DNA of 9,454 nt from Anaerolineae bacterium (GCA_025062175.1 JANXAX010000069.1:1-9454), one strand, 5' to 3'. Positions 1-7,348 are shown, counted from the stretch's first letter. Notes: a model not told the origin generated them from the letters alone. Made by a program: numbers and translations.

Positions 1-2025
1 GCTCGAAATCGTCTGTAGGTTGTTCTTAACCCGGTGGTGGATTTCCTTCAGGAGTGTTTCCTTTTCACGTAGGGAACGCTGCAGCGCCTCTTCCATCTGC
101 TTGCGGCTTGTGATATCGATCACGATGCCGCGATAACCGTTCACGTTTTCGTTGGAGACAACCGAGATTGAATGGAGCAGCGCCGGGAACGCGCTGCCAT
201 CCTTGCGCATTCCAGTAAATTCACCGCTTACATCGCCGCTGGCAACGGCAGCTCGCAGTTCACGCCAGGCACGGTGTCGTTCTTCGGGGGCTAACAACCT
301 GAGGATATGGATACCCCGCTCCAAGTCGGCAGGAGCGTACCCGAACATCTCGTAGCCGCGACGATTTAGAAAGGTGAGCATTCCGTGTTCGTCGGTCTCA
401 AAGACAGTATCCGGCAGAGCGTCGGCCAGCTCGCGAAACCGGCGTTCACTGTTTCGCAACGACTCCACCAGCTGTGCATTGCGAATCGCGATCCCGGCAT
501 AGGCGGCGAACAAGGCAAGCAGATTCGCGTCCACTTTCGAGAAGACGCCCTTCTTATCGGATGCCACCCCCAATACACCCAGCGTCTCGCCGCTCCATCG
601 CATCGGTACAGCCACCGCTGCCCCAACTGGTACATTTTCTGCGGGTGTCACAATGCGTCGCGACCATTCCGGGTAGCTGTCCAGGATCAGCGGTTGTCCG
701 GTCTCCCACACGGTGCCCACCAGTCCCTCACCGCGCCGGATCAAAGTGCCAGGTGGAGGGCTGGCTTTTTCTATGCCGATCACGACAGTCCATTCCATGG
801 CATCGCATTCAGGACGGTAGAGGGCCAATCCTGCACCAATGCCTTCCAGCAGACGGACTGATTGTTCTACAATGAAGCGCAGCAAAGTGGGCAGTGACAG
901 CTCGACAGAGAGCTCCAGCACCAGCCGGCTCAGTGCACTCAGCTGAGCGGTGCGCTGCCGCAGCGTGTTCTCTAATCGGACACGGTGATCGACATTGCGC
1001 AACAACAGCACATGTCCCCGCAGCCTGCCGTGCCGGTCCGACACAGGGGTCATGCGTAGATCGATATAGCGATCCGGCTGGCCCATCGTGCCGTCCTTTA
1101 GCGCAATTGTGATCTCGGGTTGATCGGCACCGCATTCCAGGCGTGCCCGTAGCTCGGACCATTCCGGAATGTAGCGCGAAATCAATTCTCCAATTGCGCG
1201 TCGGACGTGTGTATGCAACAGCTGCTCAGCTGTCGGATTCAGCTCCACGATGCGATCCTGGGCATCCAGGACGACCAGGCCATCTGGGAGGTTGGCGATG
1301 ACTACATGGTGCGCAGCTGGCACAATCTTGAACAAATGGTAGCGAAACAGCCCATACGTCCAGCACAGGCCGGTGATCGTCAGGGCAAAAGGCGCTGTCT
1401 CAAAGCCGGGCAGCGAGATCCATCCTAACGTCATCGGCAGGTCTGATATCAGAGGGACGATGGCGCCGATGATCACTGTGATGACCTGCGCCCGATGCAG
1501 TTCCGCAGGACGGATGATCACTGTACGAATGAGAATGGCAGCACCTGAGAGCACCAGGAGATAACCGTAAACTGCATGGACCACGAACCAGAGATCATAA
1601 GGCATATATAAAGGAGGCGGTATATGGCCGAGGTTCAGACCTTCCAGCCAGGCTACGTAGCGCGGATCCGCGTCGCGCAGCCAGTGGACTGCCGTGGTGG
1701 CCAGTGGCACGACGCTCATCAGAGCCAGATGGCGCGGTCGACAGAAGTCGTACCCGGCATACACGAGGGCGAGGCACAGCCATGCGATCGGTGCAACATC
1801 CACCGCCAGGAACATCACCCGCCGCCAGAAAAGTTGGGAGGGCACATCCGGGCTGGCAAGGTAAAGCATGTTGGTGAACATCCACCATGCCACCGAGAAC
1901 ATGAAACACATAAACGGGATAGCACCGCGTGCATCACGCCTCTTCCAGGCGTACAAGCCTAAGCCGACGGTGATACAGGCGGCAATAACGTCGGCAATGA
2001 TTACCGTAGTATGATATCCTCTCAT
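1..2025 (-). CDS. 7TM sensor histidine kinase, PAS-GAF-PAS-HisKA_2 (C-terminus beyond window)
   Basis: Membrane sensor kinase of a two-component system; 675 residues are visible and the frame is open to the window edge. Residues 1-235 form a hydrophobic seven-helix N-terminal region of the HisKA_7TM type, ending FRYHLFKIVP. A first PAS domain follows at about 240-350 (ANLPDGLVVLD, then NPTAEQLL). A GAF domain spans about 370-520 (RRGEGLVGTVWETGQPLIL, then a VPMRWSGETLGVL strand). A second PAS domain lies at about 525-640 (RFRELADALPD to GIVIDITSRKQ). The last visible part, EIHHRVKNNLQ, is the HisKA_2 dimerisation helix; His664, just before Arg, is the expected phosphoacceptor. The HATPase domain must lie beyond the edge. 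ATG at 2023-2025 is chosen because GAGG sits 5 nt upstream; an in-frame GTG immediately precedes it. The ligand and partner response regulator are unknown. Domains are read from motifs, without a profile search. Confidence 0.94.
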   Translation of the reverse strand, partial: MRGYHTTVIIADVIAACITVGLGLYAWKRRDARGAIPFMCFMFSVAWWMFTNMLYLASPDVPSQLFWRRVMFLAVDVAPIAWLCLALVYAGYDFCRPRHLALMSVVPLATTAVHWLRDADPRYVAWLEGLNLGHIPPPLYMPYDLWFVVHAVYGYLLVLSGAAILIRTVIIRPAELHRAQVITVIIGAIVPLISDLPMTLGWISLPGFETAPFALTITGLCWTYGLFRYHLFKIVPAAHHVVIANLPDGLVVLDAQDRIVELNPTAEQLLHTHVRRAIGELISRYIPEWSELRARLECGADQPEITIALKDGTMGQPDRYIDLRMTPVSDRHGRLRGHVLLLRNVDHRVRLENTLRQRTAQLSALSRLVLELSVELSLPTLLRFIVEQSVRLLEGIGAGLALYRPECDAMEWTVVIGIEKASPPPGTLIRRGEGLVGTVWETGQPLILDSYPEWSRRIVTPAENVPVGAAVAVPMRWSGETLGVLGVASDKKGVFSKVDANLLALFAAYAGIAIRNAQLVESLRNSERRFRELADALPDTVFETDEHGMLTFLNRRGYEMFGYAPADLERGIHILRLLAPEERHRAWRELRAAVASGDVSGEFTGMRKDGSAFPALLHSISVVSNENVNGYRGIVIDITSRKQMEEALQRSLREKETLLKEIHHRVKNNLQTISS

Positions 2026-2137
2026 CACCGCCTCACACCCGCACCTGGAAACGGCCTACACAGGAGGACAGAGACATACACAAAACTTCCCACGCATCAA
2101 AGAAGTCATGGCAGATGACTCAACTCTACATTAAGTG

Positions 2138-2166
2138 ATTTTAATTCTGAGGTGATCGAAAGTCAA
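2138..2166 (-). promoter_or_regulatory. Sigma-70-type promoter of the sensor kinase gene
   Basis: On the minus strand TTGACT (2166-2161) and TAAAAT (2143-2138) are separated by exactly 17 nt. Each hexamer matches the housekeeping consensus at 5 of 6 positions. Transcription would start near 2131, giving a leader of about 105 nt before the kinase ATG. This suggests the kinase is transcribed separately from the propeller gene upstream of it. Confidence 0.7.
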
Positions 2167-2345
2167 GGGTGGTTTAGCTTGACGTTAGGAGACGCCCTGG
2201 CGTGAAAGCACGAGCGCGCTGGACCTTGTCTGGCATCGCGGGAGTTGCAACGACTGCTGAACTGTGTGGTTGCCCTGGTGGTTCTGGAACGGGAGGGCGA
2301 GTTGAAACCCATGGTTGGGGTCTGGGTATCCTCTGCGATATGGGT

Positions 2346-2365
2346 AAAAACAGGGCTCTGTCTTT
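2346..2365 (-). terminator. Possible weak terminator after the propeller gene
   Basis: Directly after the stop codon the minus strand reads AAAGACAG, loop AGCC, CTGTTTTT. This is an 8-bp stem with one G-T wobble, and its 3' arm is itself the T-tract. The stem is AT-rich and no separate U-run follows, so termination may be weak. Confidence 0.3.
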
Positions 2366-3673
2366 CTACTTCCACACCAGCCGCAGGCGACTGCGCCGCA
2401 CGCCGTCCAGTGAGGTATATAGGAGTGTCTGGCCCTCGACGACCACTAGGTCGGCATGACCTAAGCCGATATTGCCCGGCAGGTCGTGCAGGATAGGATT
2501 GCCAGGATACTTTTCCCATGGGCCGTCAATGCGCGCTGTGACACTGCGCGCCAACCCCAATCCGAACTGGCTGTCGCCAGGGTCACCTGGGCCAGGGCCG
2601 CGGATGCCCTCATAAAGGGCATAGTAGCGCCAGCCGACGCGTTGTACTTCTGCCGCACTAATGGTGCGGAAGTCAAAGAAGGGATTGGCCGCAGCTCCCC
2701 ACACCTGCAGAGGGCCGTATTCGTCTGCACCACTAAAAAGCGGACTGTAGAAACAACGCCGCATTTGCACCGCCGGCGCATCCGCAGCGCCGTAGTAACA
2801 GCCCAGCCCACCCGGATTCTGTCCCATTGCCACAAAGACATACAGCCAACCGCCTTCTATATAAATGCCGGGCGGCCCACCGAACAGACAATCGTATTCG
2901 TGGCGCACAAAGGGGTGCATACCGATCCGCTCCGGCACGGTGCAGCGCCGCCAGTCCTCTGTCCAGATGCCCGAAAACGGCAGTTCCTCGGGCGCGCTCC
3001 AATTCAGCCCATCCGCGGAGCGCCGCAGCATAATGCGCGCCCGGTATTCGTACACCATAATAAAGCGCCCGCCGTCGCGGAAGACACGCGGATATTGCTG
3101 CTGGTCGATGTGATCGCGCTCCGAGTCGCACGGGCAGCCCTGACAAGGAAACAGACACACTGGCGCTCGATCGTGATAGAAAGTGTAGCCCCCGTCCGTG
3201 CTGCGGTAAAGGATGACGCAGCCGGGGAACTCCACTGGGTCGCCGCACCGATCCCGCACGCCAGCAGAGCGGTAGCTGGCATGCACGTAGGACCAGAACG
3301 TGCCATCTGGCATCACGAGTGTGTCCGATTCGCCCATAGGCAGCCCCGTGTCTGCCGCTTCCACGACGAACTCGGCGCGCCCGTCCCAGAAGTCTGCCAG
3401 GGTAGGATGTAAGACAGCAGTGAGGACACGGGTAGATGTAGGCGGCGGGGTGGGCGCTGGCAGAGGCGTCCAGGTGGGAGGATAGGGTAATGCCTGCATT
3501 ATGGGCACTGCTGCTGTAGGCGTTAGTACGCCTTGTAACGCCGATCTCCATTCGGAGAACAGCAGGAGCGCTGCCAAGCCCATCAACACCAGTATAGCGC
3601 CCGCTACAAGCAGCACCATCACCACTCGATTGCGGGCGGACTCTGTCGTGCGTCCTTCGTCCGATGCGTTCAT
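2366..3673 (-). CDS. Membrane-anchored Cys-rich beta-propeller (sialidase/GH43-like) protein
   Basis: A protein of 435 residues, probably exposed outside the cell. Residues 1-16 are a short cytoplasmic end, 17-39 one hydrophobic helix (uncleaved anchor), and 51-90 a Pro/Thr-rich stalk. The rest looks like a beta-propeller. It has an Asp-box motif, YRSTDGGYTF (156-165), a second similar turn, RRSADGLNW (217-225), and GPWEKYPGNPIL (384-395), which resembles motifs in GH43/GH130-type glycosidases and other five-bladed propellers. Ten cysteines all lie in the extracellular part, four of them clustered as CLFPCQGCPC (173-182), suggesting disulfides. I cannot place catalytic carboxylates, so it may bind rather than cleave glycans. 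There is no Shine-Dalgarno before the ATG; a promoter 11 nt upstream suggests a near-leaderless mRNA. It is divergent from another exported protein gene. The family call is tentative; its reality as a gene is well supported. Confidence 0.85.
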   Translation of the reverse strand: MNASDEGRTTESARNRVVMVLLVAGAILVLMGLAALLLFSEWRSALQGVLTPTAAVPIMQALPYPPTWTPLPAPTPPPTSTRVLTAVLHPTLADFWDGRAEFVVEAADTGLPMGESDTLVMPDGTFWSYVHASYRSAGVRDRCGDPVEFPGCVILYRSTDGGYTFYHDRAPVCLFPCQGCPCDSERDHIDQQQYPRVFRDGGRFIMVYEYRARIMLRRSADGLNWSAPEELPFSGIWTEDWRRCTVPERIGMHPFVRHEYDCLFGGPPGIYIEGGWLYVFVAMGQNPGGLGCYYGAADAPAVQMRRCFYSPLFSGADEYGPLQVWGAAANPFFDFRTISAAEVQRVGWRYYALYEGIRGPGPGDPGDSQFGLGLARSVTARIDGPWEKYPGNPILHDLPGNIGLGHADLVVVEGQTLLYTSLDGVRRSRLRLVWK

Positions 3674-3683
3674 ATCGGCGTAT

Positions 3684-3712
3684 ATTGTACCGCGGCATCT
3701 CGGTGGTGGAAA
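3684..3712 (-). promoter_or_regulatory. Promoter of the propeller gene, giving a near-leaderless mRNA
   Basis: On the minus strand TTTCCA (3712-3707, 4 of 6 to consensus) and TACAAT (3689-3684, 5 of 6) are separated by 17 nt. The predicted start of transcription, near 3677, is only a few bases before the ATG at 3673, and no purine-rich ribosome binding site fits in between. Confidence 0.5.
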
Positions 3713-3748
3713 CGTGTGCGTATTGCAAGGTGGATTCCAATCATGCGG

Positions 3749-3781
3749 CAGTTTGCATAATCAGTTTGCATAATCAGTTTG
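3749..3781. repeat. 13-bp tandem direct repeat, about 2.5 copies
   Basis: The unit CAGTTTGCATAAT occurs at 3749-3761 and again at 3762-3774 without a mismatch. A partial third copy, CAGTTTG, follows at 3775-3781. It lies about 40 bp upstream of the -35 box of the propeller gene, so it could be a regulator-binding array or simply a slippage repeat. Confidence 0.9.
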
Positions 3782-3996
3782 GATGAACAATGTGTTGTTC
3801 GATACGATGACCATAGGGTATGGGGGCAAGAGGTGAGCTTTCCAGGCACGCATTACGCCATACCGAAAAGTGATCAACCAAGACTTTCGTGTACAAAAAT
3901 GGACATCCAGTCGTGATCGGCTTGGGCTCGAACACCGCTCGTACTCCCTCATTAGAATTGCCCCGGGGAGGACACACCACCACCCGACTACTGTGT

Positions 3997-4025
3997 TTGT
4001 CAAATCCAAAAAGGCATGTTATGAT
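3997..4025 (+). promoter_or_regulatory. Sigma-70-type promoter of the jelly-roll protein gene
   Basis: TTGTCA (3997-4002) and TATGAT (4020-4025) are separated by 17 nt, and each matches the consensus at 5 of 6 positions. Transcription would start near 4032, giving a leader of roughly 64 nt that ends in the AAGGAGG ribosome binding site at 4083-4089. Confidence 0.7.
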
Positions 4026-4095
4026 GGACATCCTGATCATACCTCCCTTAGTAATTTTGCCATTGCGGCGGCCTCACGCGTGAAGGAGGAGCTGG

Positions 4096-5106
4096 ATGAA
4101 AACCATGTTCAGGGGGCGGTGGCCACGACAGCGGTGGCTTCTGGTGGTTTTACCAGTGTTGCTCATCTCAGCCATAGCAGGAACGCCCTATGCCTATTCG
4201 GCGAGTCCCGTCACCCCGGCCGTGGCACAGCAATCACAAAACATCCCCATGCCTGACTTGCCCACCGCCGAAGCGCCAGAAGTCCAACTGGCCGTCCGGA
4301 GCGGACCACTATCCGCTCGATCAGGAACGACAGCCTCCACCCCAAGCCAACAAGGCAGTGCATTCCAGGCACAATCCTATAACCTTATCACCAATGGTTC
4401 TTTCGAGGATGGGTTTGTCGAAGGGGTGGCGGTCGGTTGGCAGCCATTTGCCACCGCCGGGGTGCGTGCCGGTTGGCACGATGACACCTGGCGGCCTGTC
4501 CTATACGACGGGGATCACGCCCAGCTGTTGGCGCTTCGCGATGCTCAAGAGCGCGACCGCTACGTAGGCATCTTTCAGACGGTGCCGGTCGTGCCGAATG
4601 CAGATTACATTCTGACCCTTCACGGCCTGGTGCGCTCCGACGAGGGGTCGGTCGCAGCGTCCAACTACGGCTACCGGTTGCAATACGGCATCGATTACGC
4701 AGGGGGCAATGACTGGCGTTCACGCGAAATCGAGTGGGTTGAGCTGCCCTGGGATGAGCAACCGCGCACCACCCCACCTCCAGGCGGGTATCGCATCGAG
4801 ACCTACACCACCACTATTCGGGCGCAAACTCCGAGGTTGACCCTCTTCATCCGCGGATGGAAGAAGTGGGTCGGCGCTGCCGAGGGCAATTACAATATAG
4901 ATGGCATCAGTCTGATTATGGCACAGGTGGCCGCCCCCACAACCGGTACATCCACTCCGGAGAGCGCTCCACCTGCCTCATCGCCAGCGATGCCCCAGGC
5001 GGGCGCACCAATTGCGGAAGGCGACCGATTCAGACTGGCCAACCTCGCGCTGATCATCCTGCTGGCGACCGGCGTTCTCTGGCGGTCGAGGCAGCGCCAT
5101 GGGTGA
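4096..5106 (+). CDS. Exported protein with CBM/jelly-roll-like domain and C-terminal anchor
   Basis: A protein of 336 residues that appears to be secreted and then held in the membrane. The N-terminus is a signal peptide: basic residues 6-13, a hydrophobic core at about 14-29, and possible cleavage near AVA-QQ at 43-45. A Pro/Ser/Thr-rich stretch leads to one domain at about 96-276. It begins NLITNGSFEDGF followed by GW (114-115), as in CBM4/9 (CenC-like) carbohydrate-binding jelly rolls, and ends NYNIDGISLI, the usual closing strand. A second Pro/Ser/Thr linker (277-308), a helix (313-329) and a basic tail (RSRQRHG) form a C-terminal anchor; no LPXTG sorting motif is seen. The ATG is fixed by AAGGAGG with 6-nt spacing. 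It has its own promoter and ends 80 bp before dnaN, so read-through into dnaN is possible. Ligand unknown; carbohydrate binding is inferred from the fold. Confidence 0.88.
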   Translation: MKTMFRGRWPRQRWLLVVLPVLLISAIAGTPYAYSASPVTPAVAQQSQNIPMPDLPTAEAPEVQLAVRSGPLSARSGTTASTPSQQGSAFQAQSYNLITNGSFEDGFVEGVAVGWQPFATAGVRAGWHDDTWRPVLYDGDHAQLLALRDAQERDRYVGIFQTVPVVPNADYILTLHGLVRSDEGSVAASNYGYRLQYGIDYAGGNDWRSREIEWVELPWDEQPRTTPPPGGYRIETYTTTIRAQTPRLTLFIRGWKKWVGAAEGNYNIDGISLIMAQVAAPTTGTSTPESAPPASSPAMPQAGAPIAEGDRFRLANLALIILLATGVLWRSRQRHG

Positions 5107-5172
5107 TGCAACGTCCCCAGTGATCGGACACCCGAGAGCTTGGTTCATCCCAGCCCGTTCAGATCTCTGGCC

Positions 5173-5189
5173 AAGGAGGACCTGGAGTG
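5173..5189 (+). promoter_or_regulatory. Ribosome binding site fixing the GTG start of dnaN
   Basis: AAGGAGG at 5173-5179 stands 7 nt before GTG (5187-5189). The protein then begins MKLSCLQENL, matching the usual clamp N-terminus, so the GTG start is secure. No clear promoter is visible in the 80 bp before it. Confidence 0.85.
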
Positions 5190-6323
5190 AAACTCTCTTG
5201 TTTGCAAGAGAATCTGGCCCACGGATTGAGTGTCGTAGGCCGTGCTGTCTCCAGCCGTAGCACATTGCCTGTGCTCTCCAACGTGCTATTGGCGACCGAT
5301 GGTGGTCGTCTCAAACTCGCTGCGACCAATCTGGAAATTGGCATCAGCTGCTGGGTTGGCGCCAAGGTCGCTGAAGAGGGCGCCGTCACCGTGCCGGCCC
5401 GGTTGCTGACTGAGTTTGTCAATTCATTGCCCCCCGAACCGATTGACATGGAGCTGTCGGTGCGCACCCAAACGCTCCATCTGCGTTGTGCCCGCTTCGA
5501 GGCGAATATTAAGGGCATCGATGCCCAAGAATTCCCCATCGTGCTCACCGCCGAGGAAGGCACACCCTTCGCCACAGTTGCTCCGGATGCGTTGCGCCAG
5601 ATGATCACCCGGGTCGTGTTTGCCGCCGCCACCGACGAAAGCCGCCCCATTCTGACCGGTGTGCTGACCACCTTCGAGGGAGACCGACTGACCATGGCCG
5701 CAGCTGATGGATATCGGTTGTCGGTCGAGTATATTACGCTCGAAGGGAGTGTGTCGGAAAAGGTGGAAGTGTTGGTGCCGGCACGTGCATTGGCCGAGTT
5801 GGCCCGCATCTCCGCTGATCAGACTGAACCAATCGGGGTCATCATCACTCCAACGCGCAACCAGATTCTTTTCCATCTACAAAATATCGATCTGGTCTCG
5901 CAGCTCATCGAAGGGCGTTTTCCCGATTATCGTCAGATCATCCCGACCAGCTACACCAACCGCGCCATCGTGGACGTGCAGAGCTTCCTGAAAGCCACTC
6001 GCGTCGCCCACCTCTTTGCTCGCGACTCGGCCAATATCGTGCGCCTCGAAATCGCCGCCGGCGACGAGCTAATACCCGGGCGGGTGACCCTGATGGCCAC
6101 CAGCAATCAGCTGGGCGATAATGTCGGTCAGCTGGACGCGATCGTGCAAGGAGAGCCGATCCAGATCGCGTTCAATGCCAAGTATCTCATTGATGTGCTC
6201 TCGGTGATCGACAGCCCGCAAGTCGCTTTGGACACCATCTCGCCGTCCAGCCCGGGGGTGCTACGTCGGACGAGCGACGATCGCTTTGTGCACGTGATCA
6301 TGCCGATGCACCTATCGCGCTGA
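5187..6323 (+). CDS. dnaN: DNA polymerase III subunit beta (sliding clamp)
   Basis: The clamp forms a ring around DNA and tethers the replicative polymerase; it also docks repair and mismatch factors through a hydrophobic groove. The protein has 378 residues, normal for the family, and shows three similar domains at about 1-120, 127-245 and 246-378. Family landmarks are STLPVLSNVLL (25-35), AATNLEIGI (45-53), ADGYRLSV (173-180), EGRFPDYRQIIP (242-253), FNAKYLIDVL (329-338) and the C-terminal MPMHLSR, where MPM plus Leu forms the end of the partner-binding groove. The frame is intact from the GTG start. No dnaA, recF or gyrB gene is adjacent; the upstream neighbour encodes a surface protein and the downstream neighbour, trxB, converges. 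It could be the only clamp or a second copy; the window cannot decide. Confidence 0.98.
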   Translation: MKLSCLQENLAHGLSVVGRAVSSRSTLPVLSNVLLATDGGRLKLAATNLEIGISCWVGAKVAEEGAVTVPARLLTEFVNSLPPEPIDMELSVRTQTLHLRCARFEANIKGIDAQEFPIVLTAEEGTPFATVAPDALRQMITRVVFAAATDESRPILTGVLTTFEGDRLTMAAADGYRLSVEYITLEGSVSEKVEVLVPARALAELARISADQTEPIGVIITPTRNQILFHLQNIDLVSQLIEGRFPDYRQIIPTSYTNRAIVDVQSFLKATRVAHLFARDSANIVRLEIAAGDELIPGRVTLMATSNQLGDNVGQLDAIVQGEPIQIAFNAKYLIDVLSVIDSPQVALDTISPSSPGVLRRTSDDRFVHVIMPMHLSR

Positions 6324-6341
6324 ACGGGTGCTCGAAAAAAC

Positions 6342-6384
6342 AGAGCGAGGCATCCTGCTGCCTCGCTCTTTGGTTTTGGTTTTT
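6342..6384. terminator. Bidirectional intrinsic terminator between dnaN and trxB
   Basis: An 11-bp perfect GC-rich stem (AGAGCGAGGCA at 6342-6352, TGCCTCGCTCT at 6359-6369) closes a 6-nt loop. On the plus strand it is followed by a T-rich run through about 6384, suiting dnaN. On the minus strand it is followed by six T (A-run at 6335-6340), suiting trxB, whose stop codon lies just before it. Confidence 0.93.
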
Positions 6385-6385
6385 C

Positions 6386-7348
6386 TCACTGTTGGATGGC
6401 TTTGTCTTCCACGACTGCGGGCATGCTCGCCTCCAGTTCGGCCAGCCAGCGGGTGGCCTCAATCGCGGCGCGTGCCCCCTCGCCTGCCGAAGTGATGTTC
6501 TGACGGAAGATGGGATCAGCCACCTCACCCGCAGCAAACACACCAGGGATGTTGGTCCGGGTGCGTTTGTCGGTAATGATGTAGCCATTCTCGTCCATGT
6601 CCAGCTGACCACGGAAGATTTCGCTGTTGGGTGTATGCCCGATGAAAATGAAAACCCCATCCGTGGGCAACCGCGAGATTTCGCCGGTGACCACATTGCG
6701 CAGCGTGACTGCAGTTACCTCTTGCGGTCCGTGGATTTCGGTGACGACCGAGTTCCAGATGAACTCGATCTTCTCGTTGCGCCGGGCACGTTCCTGCAAG
6801 ATGTAACTCGCGCGCAGCTGATCGCGACGATGGATGATGCGCACGCGCGTCGCATAGCGCGTCAGGAAGAGCGCTTCTTCCAACGCAGAGTCCCCACCGC
6901 CGACCACCACCACCTCTTTGCCGCGGAAGAAGAAGCCGTCGCACGTGCCACAGTAGCTGACTCCGTGGCCGGTGAACTCCACCTCACCCGGCACTCCCAG
7001 CTTGCGCGGCGAGGCACCGCTGGCCACGATCACCGCCTTGGCGTAGTACTCCGCGCCATAGGTCTTGATCCAGAAAGGACGCACGCGCAGGTTGACCTCG
7101 ATCGCTTCGTCGTACACCATGCGAGCGCCGAAACGCTCCGCCTGACGATGAACGCGCTCCACCAGTTCGGCACCAGTGATGCCGTCCGGAAAGCCGGGAA
7201 AGTTCTCGATCTCGTTGGTGATGGCCGGCTGACCACCCACCATAGCGCCGGTCAGCACCACCGGGCTGAGATTAGCGCGTCCCGCGTAGATGGCCGCGGC
7301 CATCCCCGCTGGGCCGGAGCCAATGATTACAAGATTCTCGACTGTCAT
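6386..7348 (-). CDS. trxB: Thioredoxin-disulfide reductase
   Basis: A cytoplasmic flavoenzyme that passes electrons from NADPH through FAD and a disulfide to thioredoxin. Its 320 residues match the low-molecular-weight bacterial form. GSGPAG (10-15) binds FAD near the N-terminus; the redox-active pair is Cys133 and Cys136 in YCGTCDG; the NADPH fold follows with VVGGGDSALEEA (148-159) and HRRDQLRAS (173-181), whose arginines favour NADPH. The C-terminal FAD motif reads FAAGEVADPIFRQNITSAGEG (271-291) split by the usual Gln-rich turn; Glu275 stands where most family members have Asp. Residues 305-320 are a short tail without known motif. A modest AGGCGAG sits 3 nt before the ATG. The gene appears to be transcribed alone, from a promoter with unusual repeats upstream, and ends at the shared terminator. 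Confidence 0.97.
   Translation of the reverse strand: MTVENLVIIGSGPAGMAAAIYAGRANLSPVVLTGAMVGGQPAITNEIENFPGFPDGITGAELVERVHRQAERFGARMVYDEAIEVNLRVRPFWIKTYGAEYYAKAVIVASGASPRKLGVPGEVEFTGHGVSYCGTCDGFFFRGKEVVVVGGGDSALEEALFLTRYATRVRIIHRRDQLRASYILQERARRNEKIEFIWNSVVTEIHGPQEVTAVTLRNVVTGEISRLPTDGVFIFIGHTPNSEIFRGQLDMDENGYIITDKRTRTNIPGVFAAGEVADPIFRQNITSAGEGARAAIEATRWLAELEASMPAVVEDKAIQQ

Larger units (their letters stand above)
2026..2365. other. Intergenic region between propeller gene and sensor kinase
   Basis: This 340-bp stretch lies between two minus-strand genes. It holds the kinase promoter at 2138-2166, a weak hairpin at its right end, and a 12-bp palindrome (ACGCC, two bases, GGCGT) at 2192-2203, upstream of the kinase -35 box. 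The leader at 2026-2131 shows no recognisable riboswitch. Open frames in 2171-2365 resemble no family I recognise and have no convincing ribosome binding site, so I do not call a gene. Confidence 0.6.
3674..4095. other. Divergent intergenic region between two surface-protein genes
   Basis: This 422-bp stretch is visibly more AT-rich than the flanking genes. It contains the minus-strand promoter at 3684-3712, a 13-bp tandem repeat at 3749-3781, and the plus-strand promoter and ribosome binding site of the jelly-roll gene at 3997-4089. The middle (about 3785-3990) holds only a spaced 7-bp inverted repeat (GGTATGG at 3817-3823, CCATACC at 3858-3864). An 85-codon minus-strand frame (4031 down to 3774) has a good Shine-Dalgarno but no recognisable protein family; I leave it uncalled. 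Confidence 0.6.

Noticed and set aside
2171..2345. Possible degenerate transposase or small gene between the propeller gene and the kinase
   Set aside because: Frames on both strands were read; none shows transposase motifs, terminal inverted repeats or a ribosome binding site.
2486..3412. A 308-codon plus-strand open frame antisense to the propeller gene
   Set aside because: No ribosome binding site, no recognisable domain, and a composition expected of antisense sequence.
2733..3740. A 335-codon minus-strand open frame overlapping the propeller gene
   Set aside because: It is Arg/Ala/Cys-rich without domain motifs, and it overlaps the frame that has an anchor helix, a Pro-rich stalk and Asp-box motifs. 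It is a GC-driven shadow.
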